A DNA stretch of 64,000 nt from Arthrobacter sp. Bi83 (GTDB taxonomy: Bacteria; Actinomycetota; Actinomycetes; Actinomycetales; Micrococcaceae): NCBI RefSeq assembly GCF_918698095.1, contig NZ_CAKKLY010000005.1:1-64000 (forward strand), in the 5' to 3' direction. Position 1 is the stretch's first letter; each line of letters begins with the position of its first letter. The notes below the pieces were generated by a model. The model was given only the letters and a program-made list of their open reading frames with translations. It did no database searches and was not told the DNA's origin. The translations under genes and the position numbers were made by a program. Positions 1 through 7,531 of the stretch are shown piece after piece.

Positions 1-2
1 AC

Positions 3-212
3 GTCGGGCTTGGCGCCTCGGTCTGGTCCTCCGATCCGGCCCGCGCACGTGCGGTCGCAGCCCGCATCGAGGCCGGCACCGTGTGGATCAACAAGCACGG
101 CGCAGTTGACCCCCGCGTCCCCTTCGGGGGCGCCAAGCAGTCGGGGTATGGCCTGGAATTCGGCGTCGAAGGCCTCAAAGCCCTCGGCATCCCCCAAGTC
201 ATCAACGGCTGA
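3..212 (+). CDS. Aldehyde dehydrogenase, C-terminal part (cut by window edge)
   Basis: The last 69 codons of an NAD(P)-dependent aldehyde dehydrogenase run in from the left edge and stop at a TGA. The fragment shows the standard C-terminal features of the family: the segment IEAGTVWINKHGAVDPRVPF followed by GGAKQSGYGLEFGVEGL, which packs against the cofactor domain and forms the oligomerisation tail. The catalytic cysteine and glutamate lie outside the window, so substrate cannot be judged. Nothing downstream on the same strand continues an operon; the next sequence is a truncated gene on the opposite strand. Confidence 0.85.
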   Translation, partial: VGLGASVWSSDPARARAVAARIEAGTVWINKHGAVDPRVPFGGAKQSGYGLEFGVEGLKALGIPQVING

Positions 213-413
213 GTTGGCACTTCCCCACTGATCCGGGCTGTCTAGAGCGGCCGGCCGTACGGGTGGTCCACCCACGGTCCGGCACCCTCTTCCGGGCACG
301 CAAGGTCGGCGCCCTTGCGCGTGCTCCAGAAGTCCGCGGGGCAGCGGGCTCCCTGCCCGGACGGCAATCGGCATTTGAGAACTCTTGCCTTCATCATCGC
401 TTGTCCATTGGGT

Positions 414-641
414 TCAGCCGCCAAGGCGGAGGGTGATCAGCAGGCTGATCAGAGCGACCACGCCGGCCATGAGTATCGCTGCTCCGGGATTGCCGAAGTT
501 CAGGGTCCATCCCAGACCGAACCTGCGCGGAACAAGCAGTGTGTGGTCTTCCCGGTTGATGTAGATCAGGCCACCGCGCCAATACTTGTCGTCGTCCCGG
601 TGCGTCAGGCCGGAGTCGCGCCCGCCCTGGTCCCGCTCCCT
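414..641 (-). pseudogene. DUF5808-domain membrane protein, C-terminal remnant
   Basis: The minus strand encodes about 70 residues typical of the DUF5808 tail found at the end of DUF1648/SdpI-type membrane proteins: HRDDDKYWRGGLIYINRED, then VPRRFGLGWTLNFGNP, then a hydrophobic helix and a stop. Upstream of about position 640 the reading frame stays open but is only the antisense of the neighbouring SDR gene, so the N-terminal part is missing. The protein cannot be made in its family form. The cut coincides with the loss of the SDR N-terminus, which suggests one deletion removed the 5' ends of two divergent genes. Function of intact family members is poorly known. Confidence 0.75.
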
Positions 642-642
642 G

Positions 643-1284
643 GTCCAGACCCTGACATCCTCCGGCGGGCAAGCCACGGCCATGCCCGTCGACGTCACCG
701 ATGAGGACTCGGTGAAGAACCTGCTGGCAGGGATCAGTGAGCGGTTCGGACGCCTCGACGCTGCGGTGAACAACGCCGCAGGCGGCGGCCGCACTCCGGC
801 GCCCCTGAGCGACTGGGCCAGCGAGGACTTCGACAGCGCAATCGCCGTGAACCTCCGCGGAGTCTTTCTGTGCATGAAGTACGAAATCGAACTCATGCTC
901 GCGACAGGAACCGGTGCGGCGATCGTGAACATGTCCTCCACCGCAGGCGAACAGGGCGTCGCCGGCCTAAGCGGCTACACGGCCAGCAAGTTCGGCGTCG
1001 CTGGCCTCACCCGCGTCGCCGCGCTCGACTACGCCGCCCACGGAATCAGGATCAACGCGATCGCTCCCGGACCAGTACTCACCGACCGGCTCGCCGAGGC
1101 GGGCCAGGCCGCCCAGGAGCGCGTGGCCGCAACTGTTCCGCTTGGCCGGATCGGCACCCCGGGCGATGTTGCCGCCGCAGCACTCTGGCTATGCTCGGAC
1201 CAATCCTCGTTCGTCACAGGCACCGTTCTCACCGTCGACGGCGGCAGGCTCGCAGGAACGCCTGCCTTCAACACCGGGAACTGA
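643..1284 (+). pseudogene. Short-chain dehydrogenase/reductase, 5' truncated
   Basis: About 210 residues match a classical SDR from the second half of the Rossmann fold to the C-terminus: the NNAAGGG motif, the catalytic Ser (NMSSTAG), the YTASK motif with catalytic Tyr and Lys, the INAIAPGPV segment, and the terminal VTGTVLTVDGG. The N-terminal glycine-rich TGxxxGIG cofactor motif and first strand are absent; homology starts near GGQATAMPVDVTDEDSV. A formal start lies upstream at 586, but the residues it would add read like the opposite strand's DUF5808 gene. Without the dinucleotide-binding motif it should not be functional. Confidence 0.75.
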
Positions 1285-1287
1285 CGG

Positions 1288-1384
1288 CGCCGAGGAGACG
1301 CCACCGAGGCCGACGTCGAAGATGATCTCCGCGGCGAGACGGGGGTCCGCGCAGCCAAAGATGATGAGGCCGGCCCCCCCGATT
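1288..1384 (-). pseudogene. Beta-carbonic anhydrase fragment
   Basis: A roughly 32-codon stretch on the minus strand reads IIFGCADPRLAAEIIFDVGL, close to the zinc-binding CxDSR signature region of beta-class carbonic anhydrases (usually FGCSDSRLAAEIIFDLGLGD). It has neither flanking half of the enzyme and is bounded by the stop of the SDR remnant and unrelated sequence. The serine of the CxDSR motif is proline here. It is best seen as a scar of a lost gene. The identification rests on one motif. Confidence 0.55.
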
Positions 1385-1595
1385 TGGTGTCCTAAGGCAA
1401 CTTCTGTGCATTCGTTCCGATCTTTTCCCAACTTCCGGTGACCAGAATGGCGTACGTCCCGGGCAATGCCCCGTCAGGCCGAACCGTGGGACGGGCAGCC
1501 GGACCAGGCACACGCCCCAAACAGCGCCGGGCCCGGTTACCATCAAGCACGCCTACCAGCCTGAACCATCTGTTCAGCCGACATTGGAGCGCAGC

Positions 1596-3104
1596 ATGAT
1601 CAAACAGCTCAGCAGGTTTGGGGTTGTCGGAGTCACGGCGGTATCCCTGATTTGGGCGCTGGCGGTGGGAGCCGCTCCGGCCCAGGCGGCAACATGCCAG
1701 CCCGGAACCCCTGCCCCCGCAGACACCTATCCGGGGACGGCGGTGATGGCTAATAATCTCGAGTCCGGGACGCTGGCCGGGTTCACGCCAACGACCGGAG
1801 GCACGGGAACCGCCACCGTCTCCTCGGCCCAGTCCCATTCGGGAACCTGCGCCGCGTTCCTGCACGCCACCACTGATGCGGGCTCCGTGGCCAAGCTGTC
1901 CGTGCCCCTGCCGGCGGCCACAGCCACGGCCTATGCCGACGGCTGGTTTAACATCACCCAGGCCGGGGTGGCAGGCAACGACGTCCCGTACTTCCGTTTT
2001 TTCTCCGGCAGCTTACGGGTCGCCGATATTTACCGGTACAACTCCAACGGGCAGCTCTGGCTCCGCGTGACTTCGCCTACCGGATCCTTCGTCTATACCC
2101 GGCTGATCCCCTCAAGCATCACGCTCAGCGCCTGGCACCACGTTGCTATGCGGGTGACCGCGAATGGTCTCGGAACCGAAGTGCAGGTGTGGTTCGACGA
2201 GACATCCGTGTACTCCAGCAACCAGGTAGCCAGCGCGGCCACCACGCTCAACGCGGTCCAGGTCGGTGCGGAACATTTCCAGCAAATGGGCGACAGCTAC
2301 ATTGACGATGTCATCATCAACGCCTCGGATCAGACCAACCCCACTCCGCCTGCTCCCCCTCCGCCCAGCACCAGTTCATCGATCCGGAGCGCCGCGGACG
2401 TCGTGGCGGCCGGCCCTGACGGCGCGCTGTGGGACTACCCGGCAACCGGCCAGGGCGGGTTCCATCCCCGGCAAAAGATCGGCATCGGCTGGTCCGGGCT
2501 GGCCAAAGGGTTCGTGGCGGACTGGAACAGCGACGGCGTCTTCGATGTCATCGCGCAGTGGAAGGACGGCCGGCTAAGCTTCTACCCCGGAAAACCCGGC
2601 GGCGGATTCGCCGCGGCGCAGGCGATCGGCACCGGCTGGGGCAGCTACCACATCACCGTCGGCCACTGGCGCAAAACCGACCAATATCCGGGAATCCTTG
2701 CCTACGACGCCGCCGGGACCCTCTGGTACTACGGCAACAACGCCGGATCGTCGCTGTCACCCCGCATCAAGACCGGGGTCGGCTGGGGAGGCCTGTACCT
2801 CACCATGACCGACTTCGACCAGGACGGGGCGCAGGACCTGCTGGCCAAACGCAGCGACGGCAGGCTCGTGCTGTACCGCTCCACCGGAACCGGCGGCTTC
2901 GTCTCCGAAGCCAGGCGCACGGCGGGCGCCGGGTGGAACAGCATCAACAGCATCACCAGCGTGGCCGGATTCACCACGGGAAGCTCAGGGCTCATGACCC
3001 GGCTCAGCGACGGCCGTCTCGCCCATTACCCCTTCAGCAAGGGCATCTGGGGCGCGCGGACCATCGTCGGCACAGGCTGGAGCAGCTACAACATCTTCCG
3101 CTAG
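1596..3104 (+). CDS. Secreted LamG-like / FG-GAP (VCBS-type) repeat protein
   Basis: A 502-residue exported protein. Residues 1-32 are a Sec signal peptide (MIKQLSR basic start, long hydrophobic core, cleavage after AQA). Residues about 50-245 look like a concanavalin-type LamG-like fold (YFRFFSG, WHHVAMRVTANG, YIDDVIINA). A Pro/Ser linker (PTPPAPPPPSTSSS) leads to about five propeller-type repeats ending in GTGW or GVGW, with Asp-rich loops such as DWNSDGVFDVIAQW and DFDQDGAQDLLAK typical of FG-GAP/VCBS calcium-binding blades. The first possible start is TTG at 1584, but the ATG at 1596 begins the signal peptide directly. Probably a cell-envelope or extracellular carbohydrate-binding protein; no catalytic residues were recognised. 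Confidence 0.8.
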   Translation: MIKQLSRFGVVGVTAVSLIWALAVGAAPAQAATCQPGTPAPADTYPGTAVMANNLESGTLAGFTPTTGGTGTATVSSAQSHSGTCAAFLHATTDAGSVAKLSVPLPAATATAYADGWFNITQAGVAGNDVPYFRFFSGSLRVADIYRYNSNGQLWLRVTSPTGSFVYTRLIPSSITLSAWHHVAMRVTANGLGTEVQVWFDETSVYSSNQVASAATTLNAVQVGAEHFQQMGDSYIDDVIINASDQTNPTPPAPPPPSTSSSIRSAADVVAAGPDGALWDYPATGQGGFHPRQKIGIGWSGLAKGFVADWNSDGVFDVIAQWKDGRLSFYPGKPGGGFAAAQAIGTGWGSYHITVGHWRKTDQYPGILAYDAAGTLWYYGNNAGSSLSPRIKTGVGWGGLYLTMTDFDQDGAQDLLAKRSDGRLVLYRSTGTGGFVSEARRTAGAGWNSINSITSVAGFTTGSSGLMTRLSDGRLAHYPFSKGIWGARTIVGTGWSSYNIFR

Positions 3105-3190
3105 GACCACCGCCAGTTCCGGCAGAGCTCCCTCCTGCCGGGACGGGTCTTCGTATCGCCGGAAGATTTCGACGCCCAGCTCGGTCGGTG
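3105..3190 (+). pseudogene. Transposase C-terminal remnant (IS21/integrase-core type)
   Basis: Directly after the stop of the secreted protein, the same strand reads FRQSSLLPGRVFVSPEDFDA followed by QLGRWLRKA. This resembles the segment after the catalytic core of IS21-like integrase-type transposases (typically TSFLPGRxFxSPxDFNxQLxxWLxxAN). No DDE residues, start codon or terminal repeats remain. The sequence beyond 3190 loses resemblance. It is a scar of an insertion sequence; the exact family is uncertain. Confidence 0.5.
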
Positions 3191-3330
3191 GCTTCGCAAG
3201 GCCTACTGGCCGTCCGTCGTTCCGCACTTCAGGCCGGTCACCACAGCGGCACGGCGGCGTCCGGCGGCCCGGCTTTCGGGGAGTCGAGCTCGCCGTGGCG
3301 CAGCTCGGCTCCCTGGCCAGTGCATTGGGA

Positions 3331-3720
3331 TCAGGAGGCGGCGAGCCGCGCCTCGGGAATCGTCGGCTCGAATAGTTCGATCGGATTGCCCGACGGGTCT
3401 TCGATCAGTACTTGATTTCCGCCCACACCCGTCACGATGTCACTTCGGAACTGCACGCCGGCGTCGCGAAGGGTCCGCACGACTGCCGCGAGGTCTGCCA
3501 CCTCCAGCGTGAATCGATTCCAGCCGCCCGGGGCGGGAACGGTCCCGTCGGGCATGCTCTGGCCTCCTCCGCCTTGGCCGCTCGGAGCGCTGAGCAGCAG
3601 CCTCAGATCACCGCGGTCGAGCATGGCAAAGGGCGGCGCGGGATGCATGACGAGCGTGAATCCCAGATGTTCGCGGTAGAAGTTGACTGCGGCATCGACG
3701 TCATCGACGATGTAGCGCAC
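3331..3720 (-). CDS. VOC-family (glyoxalase/bleomycin-resistance-like) protein
   Basis: A small two-beta-alpha-beta-beta-beta-module protein of the vicinal oxygen chelate superfamily. Family marks are YIVDDVDAAVNFYREHLGF at the N-terminus, GGWNRFTLEVADL at the start of the second module, and the terminal VLIEDPSGNPIELFEP. The first conventional start is GTG at 3720, but a strong Shine-Dalgarno sequence (AAGGAGG) sits 7 nt before an in-frame ATC at 3735-3733, which would add the residues (M)ATVS expected for the family; the GTG is about 22 nt from that site. The true start may therefore be AUC, or a mutated ATG. The substrate is unknown. It is monocistronic. Confidence 0.8.
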   Translation of the reverse strand: MRYIVDDVDAAVNFYREHLGFTLVMHPAPPFAMLDRGDLRLLLSAPSGQGGGGQSMPDGTVPAPGGWNRFTLEVADLAAVVRTLRDAGVQFRSDIVTGVGGNQVLIEDPSGNPIELFEPTIPEARLAAS

Positions 3721-3735
3721 GCTTACGGTGGCGAT

Positions 3736-4073
3736 GGGGAGACCTCCTTGCTCTGAACTCAGAGATACGCGCCACGTCGCGGCGTGTCAACACGCGGAGT
3801 GTCTGATATGCCCGCGGGGTCACACTGGATCGATGCCAACCCAGCAGGGTAGGGCAAGATCGGTGATGAGGCGTAGCAGCCAAACGGGCACCGATGGCAT
3901 GCCCGCTTCGCCCAGTCGATGTTTGCATTGCGCCGCTCTAGCGTGGCGCGCCCGAGGCCCGCCTGTCCCCCATCGGCGGGCCTCCGGTGGCGGGACGAGT
4001 GCGGCACCAATCTCGGGTAACTCTTGGATTTGTCCTGCACCTATCCTTTCCAACGGATTCCTACTGTTGAAAC
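3736..4073. other. Intergenic region without recognisable gene
   Basis: About 340 bases between the VOC gene and the tiny His-rich gene. Both strands carry only short open frames with no family resemblance and no good ribosome binding site. The promoters of both divergent neighbours must lie here, but no confident -10/-35 pair was picked. Confidence 0.5.
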
Positions 4074-4172
4074 ATGAAGACAAAAGCAGCCCTCGCACTG
4101 ACCCTCACCGGCATCCTCCTCTCCGGATCCGATGACAGCGGCGGCCATGGCGGCCACGGCAGCGACGACTGA
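4074..4172 (+). CDS. Tiny exported His/Gly/Asp-rich peptide (32 aa)
   Basis: This ATG-initiated frame encodes MKTKAALALTLTGILLSGS followed by DDSGGHGGHGSDD. The first 19 residues look like a signal or lipoprotein leader, but the lipobox position that would be Cys (LSGC) is Ser. The mature part would be only about 14 residues, rich in His and Asp, as in short metal-binding tails. A near-perfect hairpin follows 44 nt after the stop, consistent with an independent transcription unit. No clear Shine-Dalgarno sequence precedes it. It may be a genuine small peptide or the remnant of a longer lipoprotein. Confidence 0.4.
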   Translation: MKTKAALALTLTGILLSGSDDSGGHGGHGSDD

Positions 4173-4216
4173 ACTTCCGGCCACCTCCTGACCGCCGCAC
4201 CATCCCCGCCACCACA

Positions 4217-4255
4217 GCGCGGCCCTCCTGTACATCACGTACAGGAGGGTCGCGC
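4217..4255 (+). terminator. Hairpin terminator, 17-bp stem
   Basis: GCGCGGCCCTCCTGTAC and GTACAGGAGGGTCGCGC form a 17-bp stem with a single G-T pair and the 5-nt loop ATCAC. There is no long T-tract, as is common in high-GC actinobacteria. It lies just downstream of the small His-rich gene. Confidence 0.75.
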
Positions 4256-4493
4256 TCATTTCGATCCGTGCATGAGGCGATCCAGATAGTCCGGCCGGCC
4301 AAAGCAAGTACTCACGAGGTGTTACCAGTGGTTGGGGAGAAGTAATTGAGGTACTTGGTACTCATGTGAGAGCTGGGAATCGGGTTTAGCGTTGTCCTAC
4401 GGTGCCAACCCGGTACGGAAACCATTTTCCGCAGGCCAAACCGGACCCGCACCAGTGAATCAGCGTTGATCGCACTGTGAAGGAGTGATCCTT

Positions 4494-4748
4494 ATGGGGG
4501 AAATCCCTGCCCGCAGGTCGGCTACCAACACTCGACCCTGGCGGCTGTCCGCTTTCGTCAACGAAACCATAGCCCGAGCACGCACGGCGGCTGTTCCGTT
4601 CAAGGTCGGTGAGGTGGTCGTCGTCGACGATCCCTTCAACGGCCGCAGGGAAGGCCAAGTGGCCGTCAAGAACGGCACTTTGGTGGGCCTGCAAACCGCA
4701 GACCGCATCTTCTTCTACGACCATCGGCAGCTGAGACGGCCAGATTAG
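4494..4748 (+). CDS. Small conserved-looking hypothetical protein (84 aa)
   Basis: The ATG at 4494 is preceded by AAGGAG at 8-nt spacing, better than the in-frame GTG at 4485. The product has a basic N-terminal half (ARRSATNTRPWRL) and a compact beta-rich half: FKVGEVVVVDDPFNGRREGQ, then VAVKNGTLVGLQTADRIFFY. The latter suggests a small SH3/KOW-like barrel, which is inference from the pattern of alternating hydrophobic residues. No family was recognised. It lies upstream of a small excisionase-like DNA-binding gene on the same strand, 74 nt apart, so the two may be cotranscribed. Confidence 0.6.
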   Translation: MGEIPARRSATNTRPWRLSAFVNETIARARTAAVPFKVGEVVVVDDPFNGRREGQVAVKNGTLVGLQTADRIFFYDHRQLRRPD

Positions 4749-4822
4749 CTGCCCCTCCACAGTCCTGCCAATCCGCTCAACCATCCCCAACCATCGGCCC
4801 GAACCCCGGGAGCCTGATTGAA

Positions 4823-5014
4823 ATGTCCATTGCAAACCTGCACTACCTGACAATTGCCGAAGTGGCCGCGGCCATGCGCGTGTCCAAGATGACCGTCTAT
4901 CGGCTGGTCCGGGCCCACGCATTGGCCTCGGTGCGCTTCGGCAACTCGTACCGCATTCCCGAAAACGCCGTCGAAGAGTACATAAGGAAGGCCGGTGATT
5001 CCGCGGATTCCTGA
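4823..5014 (+). CDS. Excisionase-family helix-turn-helix protein
   Basis: A 63-residue single-domain MerR-like/excisionase winged helix (HTH_17 type). LTIAEVAAAMRVSKMTVYRL is the recognition helix-turn-helix, followed by the wing VRFGNSYRIPENAVEEYI. Proteins of this size in actinobacteria include BldC-like regulators and phage or element excisionases; nothing here allows a choice. The start has GGGAG 10 nt upstream. A hairpin terminator 156 nt downstream ends the unit. Confidence 0.8.
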   Translation: MSIANLHYLTIAEVAAAMRVSKMTVYRLVRAHALASVRFGNSYRIPENAVEEYIRKAGDSADS

Positions 5015-5170
5015 GACCGATTCGCGGACATTCCGGTCCTGTCTATGGGTCATACTGGGCACAGGGCGGAATTCCACCCCATTCGGCCTAAAAATCATCA
5101 CTTGGGCCATGGAAGACCTGGACGGCGGCTCTCCTTGGTGATGCTGCGCCGATCAAGCTGGGGAAATAGG

Positions 5171-5194
5171 GAAAGCCCCTCGGGAGGGGCTTTC
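5171..5194 (+). terminator. Hairpin terminator, 11-bp perfect stem
   Basis: GAAAGCCCCTC and GAGGGGCTTTC pair perfectly around the loop GG. It lies downstream of the excisionase-like gene and before a stretch with no clear gene. Confidence 0.75.
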
Positions 5195-5371
5195 ATCGGG
5201 ATTGGACAGTGTTGCTTGGATTGGTCAGCGGTGATGCGCTACTCCTCCCCGGGCTTTCTGTCGCCCATGCCGGTTTCAGTAGAAAAGACTGTAATACGCT
5301 CTCCGGATTTCGTCCAACCCCTCTCCGGGCCGCCGTCCGTGCGCGAAGTGCGGGCACTTCAGATTCTGGCC

Positions 5372-5536
5372 ATGGACGGGACGCGAATGCTCATTGACTT
5401 CATCCTCCTATTAATCGATATCGCGCTTACGTTCCTGGAGCACCTGTTCCATCACGGATTGCCCGCACGCAAGGGTAAGGTCCGTAAGAGTCTGGAACGC
5501 CGGAAGGCTCAACGCTCCGAAAACCCGGAGCGCTGA
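5372..5536 (+). CDS. Possible small membrane protein (54 aa)
   Basis: This ATG-started frame has a single hydrophobic helix (MLIDFILLLIDIALTFLEHL) and a strongly basic tail (RKGKVRKSLERRKAQRSE). The composition is that of a small type II membrane peptide such as a toxin or membrane regulator. There is no clear ribosome binding site and no recognised family, and the open frame extends upstream to 5045, so the start is uncertain. It stands next to a VapC remnant. Low confidence. Confidence 0.3.
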   Translation: MDGTRMLIDFILLLIDIALTFLEHLFHHGLPARKGKVRKSLERRKAQRSENPER

Positions 5537-5574
5537 TTCTGCGCAGAGATTCTGTGCGACCTGCGGTTGGCCGG

Positions 5575-5735
5575 TTGATCGTCTATGTGGACACCCCGGC
5601 TGCACTCAAATTCGTCGTCGAGGAAAGCGAGCCCACCGCCTGCAGACGGACGTGCTGATTGCCTACGACGTCGGCCTGGTCACCGCAGCCACCGACGCCG
5701 GACTTGCCATTTTCCCCGGGCATACCGCGGCAGCA
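5575..5735 (+). pseudogene. VapC-like PIN-domain toxin remnant
   Basis: Starting with TTG at 5575 the sequence reads (M)IVYVDTPAALKFVVEESEP, the N-terminal strand and helix of a PIN-domain ribonuclease with its first catalytic Asp (VDTxAAxK). About 65 nt later, in a different frame, it reads LIAYDVGLVTAATDAGLAIF, the C-terminal strand/helix of the same fold (YDxxLxxAAxxAGL). The central part with the other acidic residues is missing and the frame is lost, so the gene is dead. No antitoxin gene was found upstream. It abuts the Wadjet remnant. Confidence 0.6.
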
Positions 5736-5745
5736 CCCTCCCCAC

Positions 5746-7495
5746 GAAGCCCCGAGGCTCAGCGCTGGCTGCCATCGACGCGGAGACCGCACGGCTGACT
5801 GACCAGTCCCGCACCCAGCGGCAGCCGTTCGAAACCTACGCTGCCGCCGCGAAGAACCTGGGACTGCGGCCGCCGGAAGACCGGGTGCTGTTCGACGCGA
5901 ACCGGGCCCGGCTTGAGGAGGTCGAATCGCAGCTCGGCGCCCACTCCGATGAGCTTCAGGAGAGCCGCACCGCGCTGACCATCACCCGCACCGAACAGAC
6001 GGCACGGCTGACCGAGATCGGAAACGAACTGCGCAGCCTGCAGTCCCGTCCCAACCTGCTGCCGCTCCCCCAGCTGGAGCTCCGCCGTCGGCTGTGTGAC
6101 GGCACCGGGATCGCGGAGACTGCGCTGCCGTACGCCGGCGAACTGCTGCGGGTCCGTGATGGTGAAGGCGCATGGGAGGGCGCGGCCGAACGCACCCTGC
6201 ACGGCTTCGCATTGTCCCTGCTGGTGCCGGCCGAACACTATGCAGCCGTGAGCAGCTGGGTGGATGCCAACAACCTGCGCAGACGGCTGGTCTACCTGAG
6301 AATCAGGGAATCGCCGGCACCCAGGGCGGCCGAGCCGGGCACCCTTGCTGCCAAGATCGCCATCAAGCCGGGCACGCCGTTCCGAAACTTCCTGCTGGAT
6401 GAACTTGCCACCAGGTTCGACCATGTCTGCTGCGATACCGTCGAGGATTTCCGCCGGTATCCCAAGGCGCTGACCGTCAACGGCCAGCTCAAGGGCGGCC
6501 GCGGCAGGCACGAAAAGGACGACCGGCGGGAGCTCGAGACGGCCGAGGCTGAGATCGCGTTTGTTGGCAAAGCCCGAGAGGCAAAGCGGTTCCAGGAGCT
6601 GGCGGAGTGTCTTGCTGGGCTGGATCCGCAACTGGCCGTTTGGGCGGCGCGGCGCCCGCTGAAATTGCTTGAGCTAGACGATGACGTTCTGTCCGCCGCC
6701 CGGGCGGCGCTGTGGCTTCGGGACAATCCCACCCCGGGAATCTACGTCCGGCAACTGGGACTGCCCGGTGTCCACACGAAGTTCATTGAGCGGCACCGGC
6801 AGGTTATTGATCAGCTGCTCGCAGGCGTTGCGCCTGGCTCAGATATGGATGAGGTGGAGGCCGACACGGAACCGCCCATGGAGACGCCTGCGCCGGATGT
6901 TGCCCTGGACGATGGCGCCGGCCGTACTCCGGCGGCACGCTTCGCCCGCCGGCACGGGTTCCTGCATCCGCCGGAGCTCGTCCGGTTCCGTGTTCTGGAT
7001 CCCGCGATTCTTGTTCTGGGCGATGCCCGGGACATCACCGTGACCGCCGAGGCATTCAGCGCGCTGCAGCTCCCGGTGCACACCGTGATCGCGACCGAGA
7101 ACCTGGTCAACTTCCTCGCACTGCCCGAACGGCCCGGCACACTGGCACTCTACGGAGCCGGGTACGGCTTTTCTTCGCTACGTGATGCCGCATGGCTCCG
7201 CGAGTGTGAGGTCCTGTACTGGGGCGATCTGGACACCCATGGCTTCCGGATCCTGGACCAGCTGCGCGCAGTGCATCCCCACGTGGCCAGCGTGCTGATG
7301 GACGAGGAGACGTTGCTGGCACACCACGATGCGTGGGGAAGAGAGCCGTCGCCGTCGAGGGCTGCACTAACAAGGCTGACAGCGGAGGAAGCCGCACTCT
7401 ATGAAGCGCTTGGCAACGACACCTACGGATCCGCCGTCCGCCTCGAGCAGGAGCTGATCCGCTGGGACTGGGCGCTCAAACAACTCAGAGGATGA
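5746..7495 (+). pseudogene. Wadjet remnant: partial JetC fused in frame to partial JetD
   Basis: One open frame joins two pieces of the Wadjet plasmid/phage defence system. The first about 260 residues match the middle of the SMC-like ATPase JetC (FETYAAAAKNLGLRPPEDR; LPYAGELLRVRDGEGAWEGA; GFALSLLVPAEHYAAVSSWV; GRHEKDDR). Without a stop the frame passes into JetD (DUF3322/DUF2220) at about VGKAREAKRFQEL and runs to its end: GIYVRQLGLPGVHTKFIERH, TVIATENLVNFLALPERPGT, GAGYGF and YWGDLDTHGF. The last carry the acidic residues of its TOPRIM-like nuclease site. Missing are the JetC head with Walker A, the JetC C-terminus, the JetD N-terminus, and all of JetA and JetB. Homology starts near 5750; an open frame continues upstream to 5585 through unrelated sequence. 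Not a functional Wadjet. Confidence 0.85.
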
Positions 7496-7531
7496 GCTCG
7501 TCGAACCCCCAGCCGGCCGCCTTCAGCAGAC

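Noticed and set aside
4386..4922. A 178-codon minus-strand frame.
   Set aside because: It is antisense to two small plus-strand genes that have good ribosome binding sites; composition is shadow-like.
5746..7495. A functional Wadjet system.
   Set aside because: JetA, JetB, the JetC ATPase head and the JetD N-terminus are all absent.
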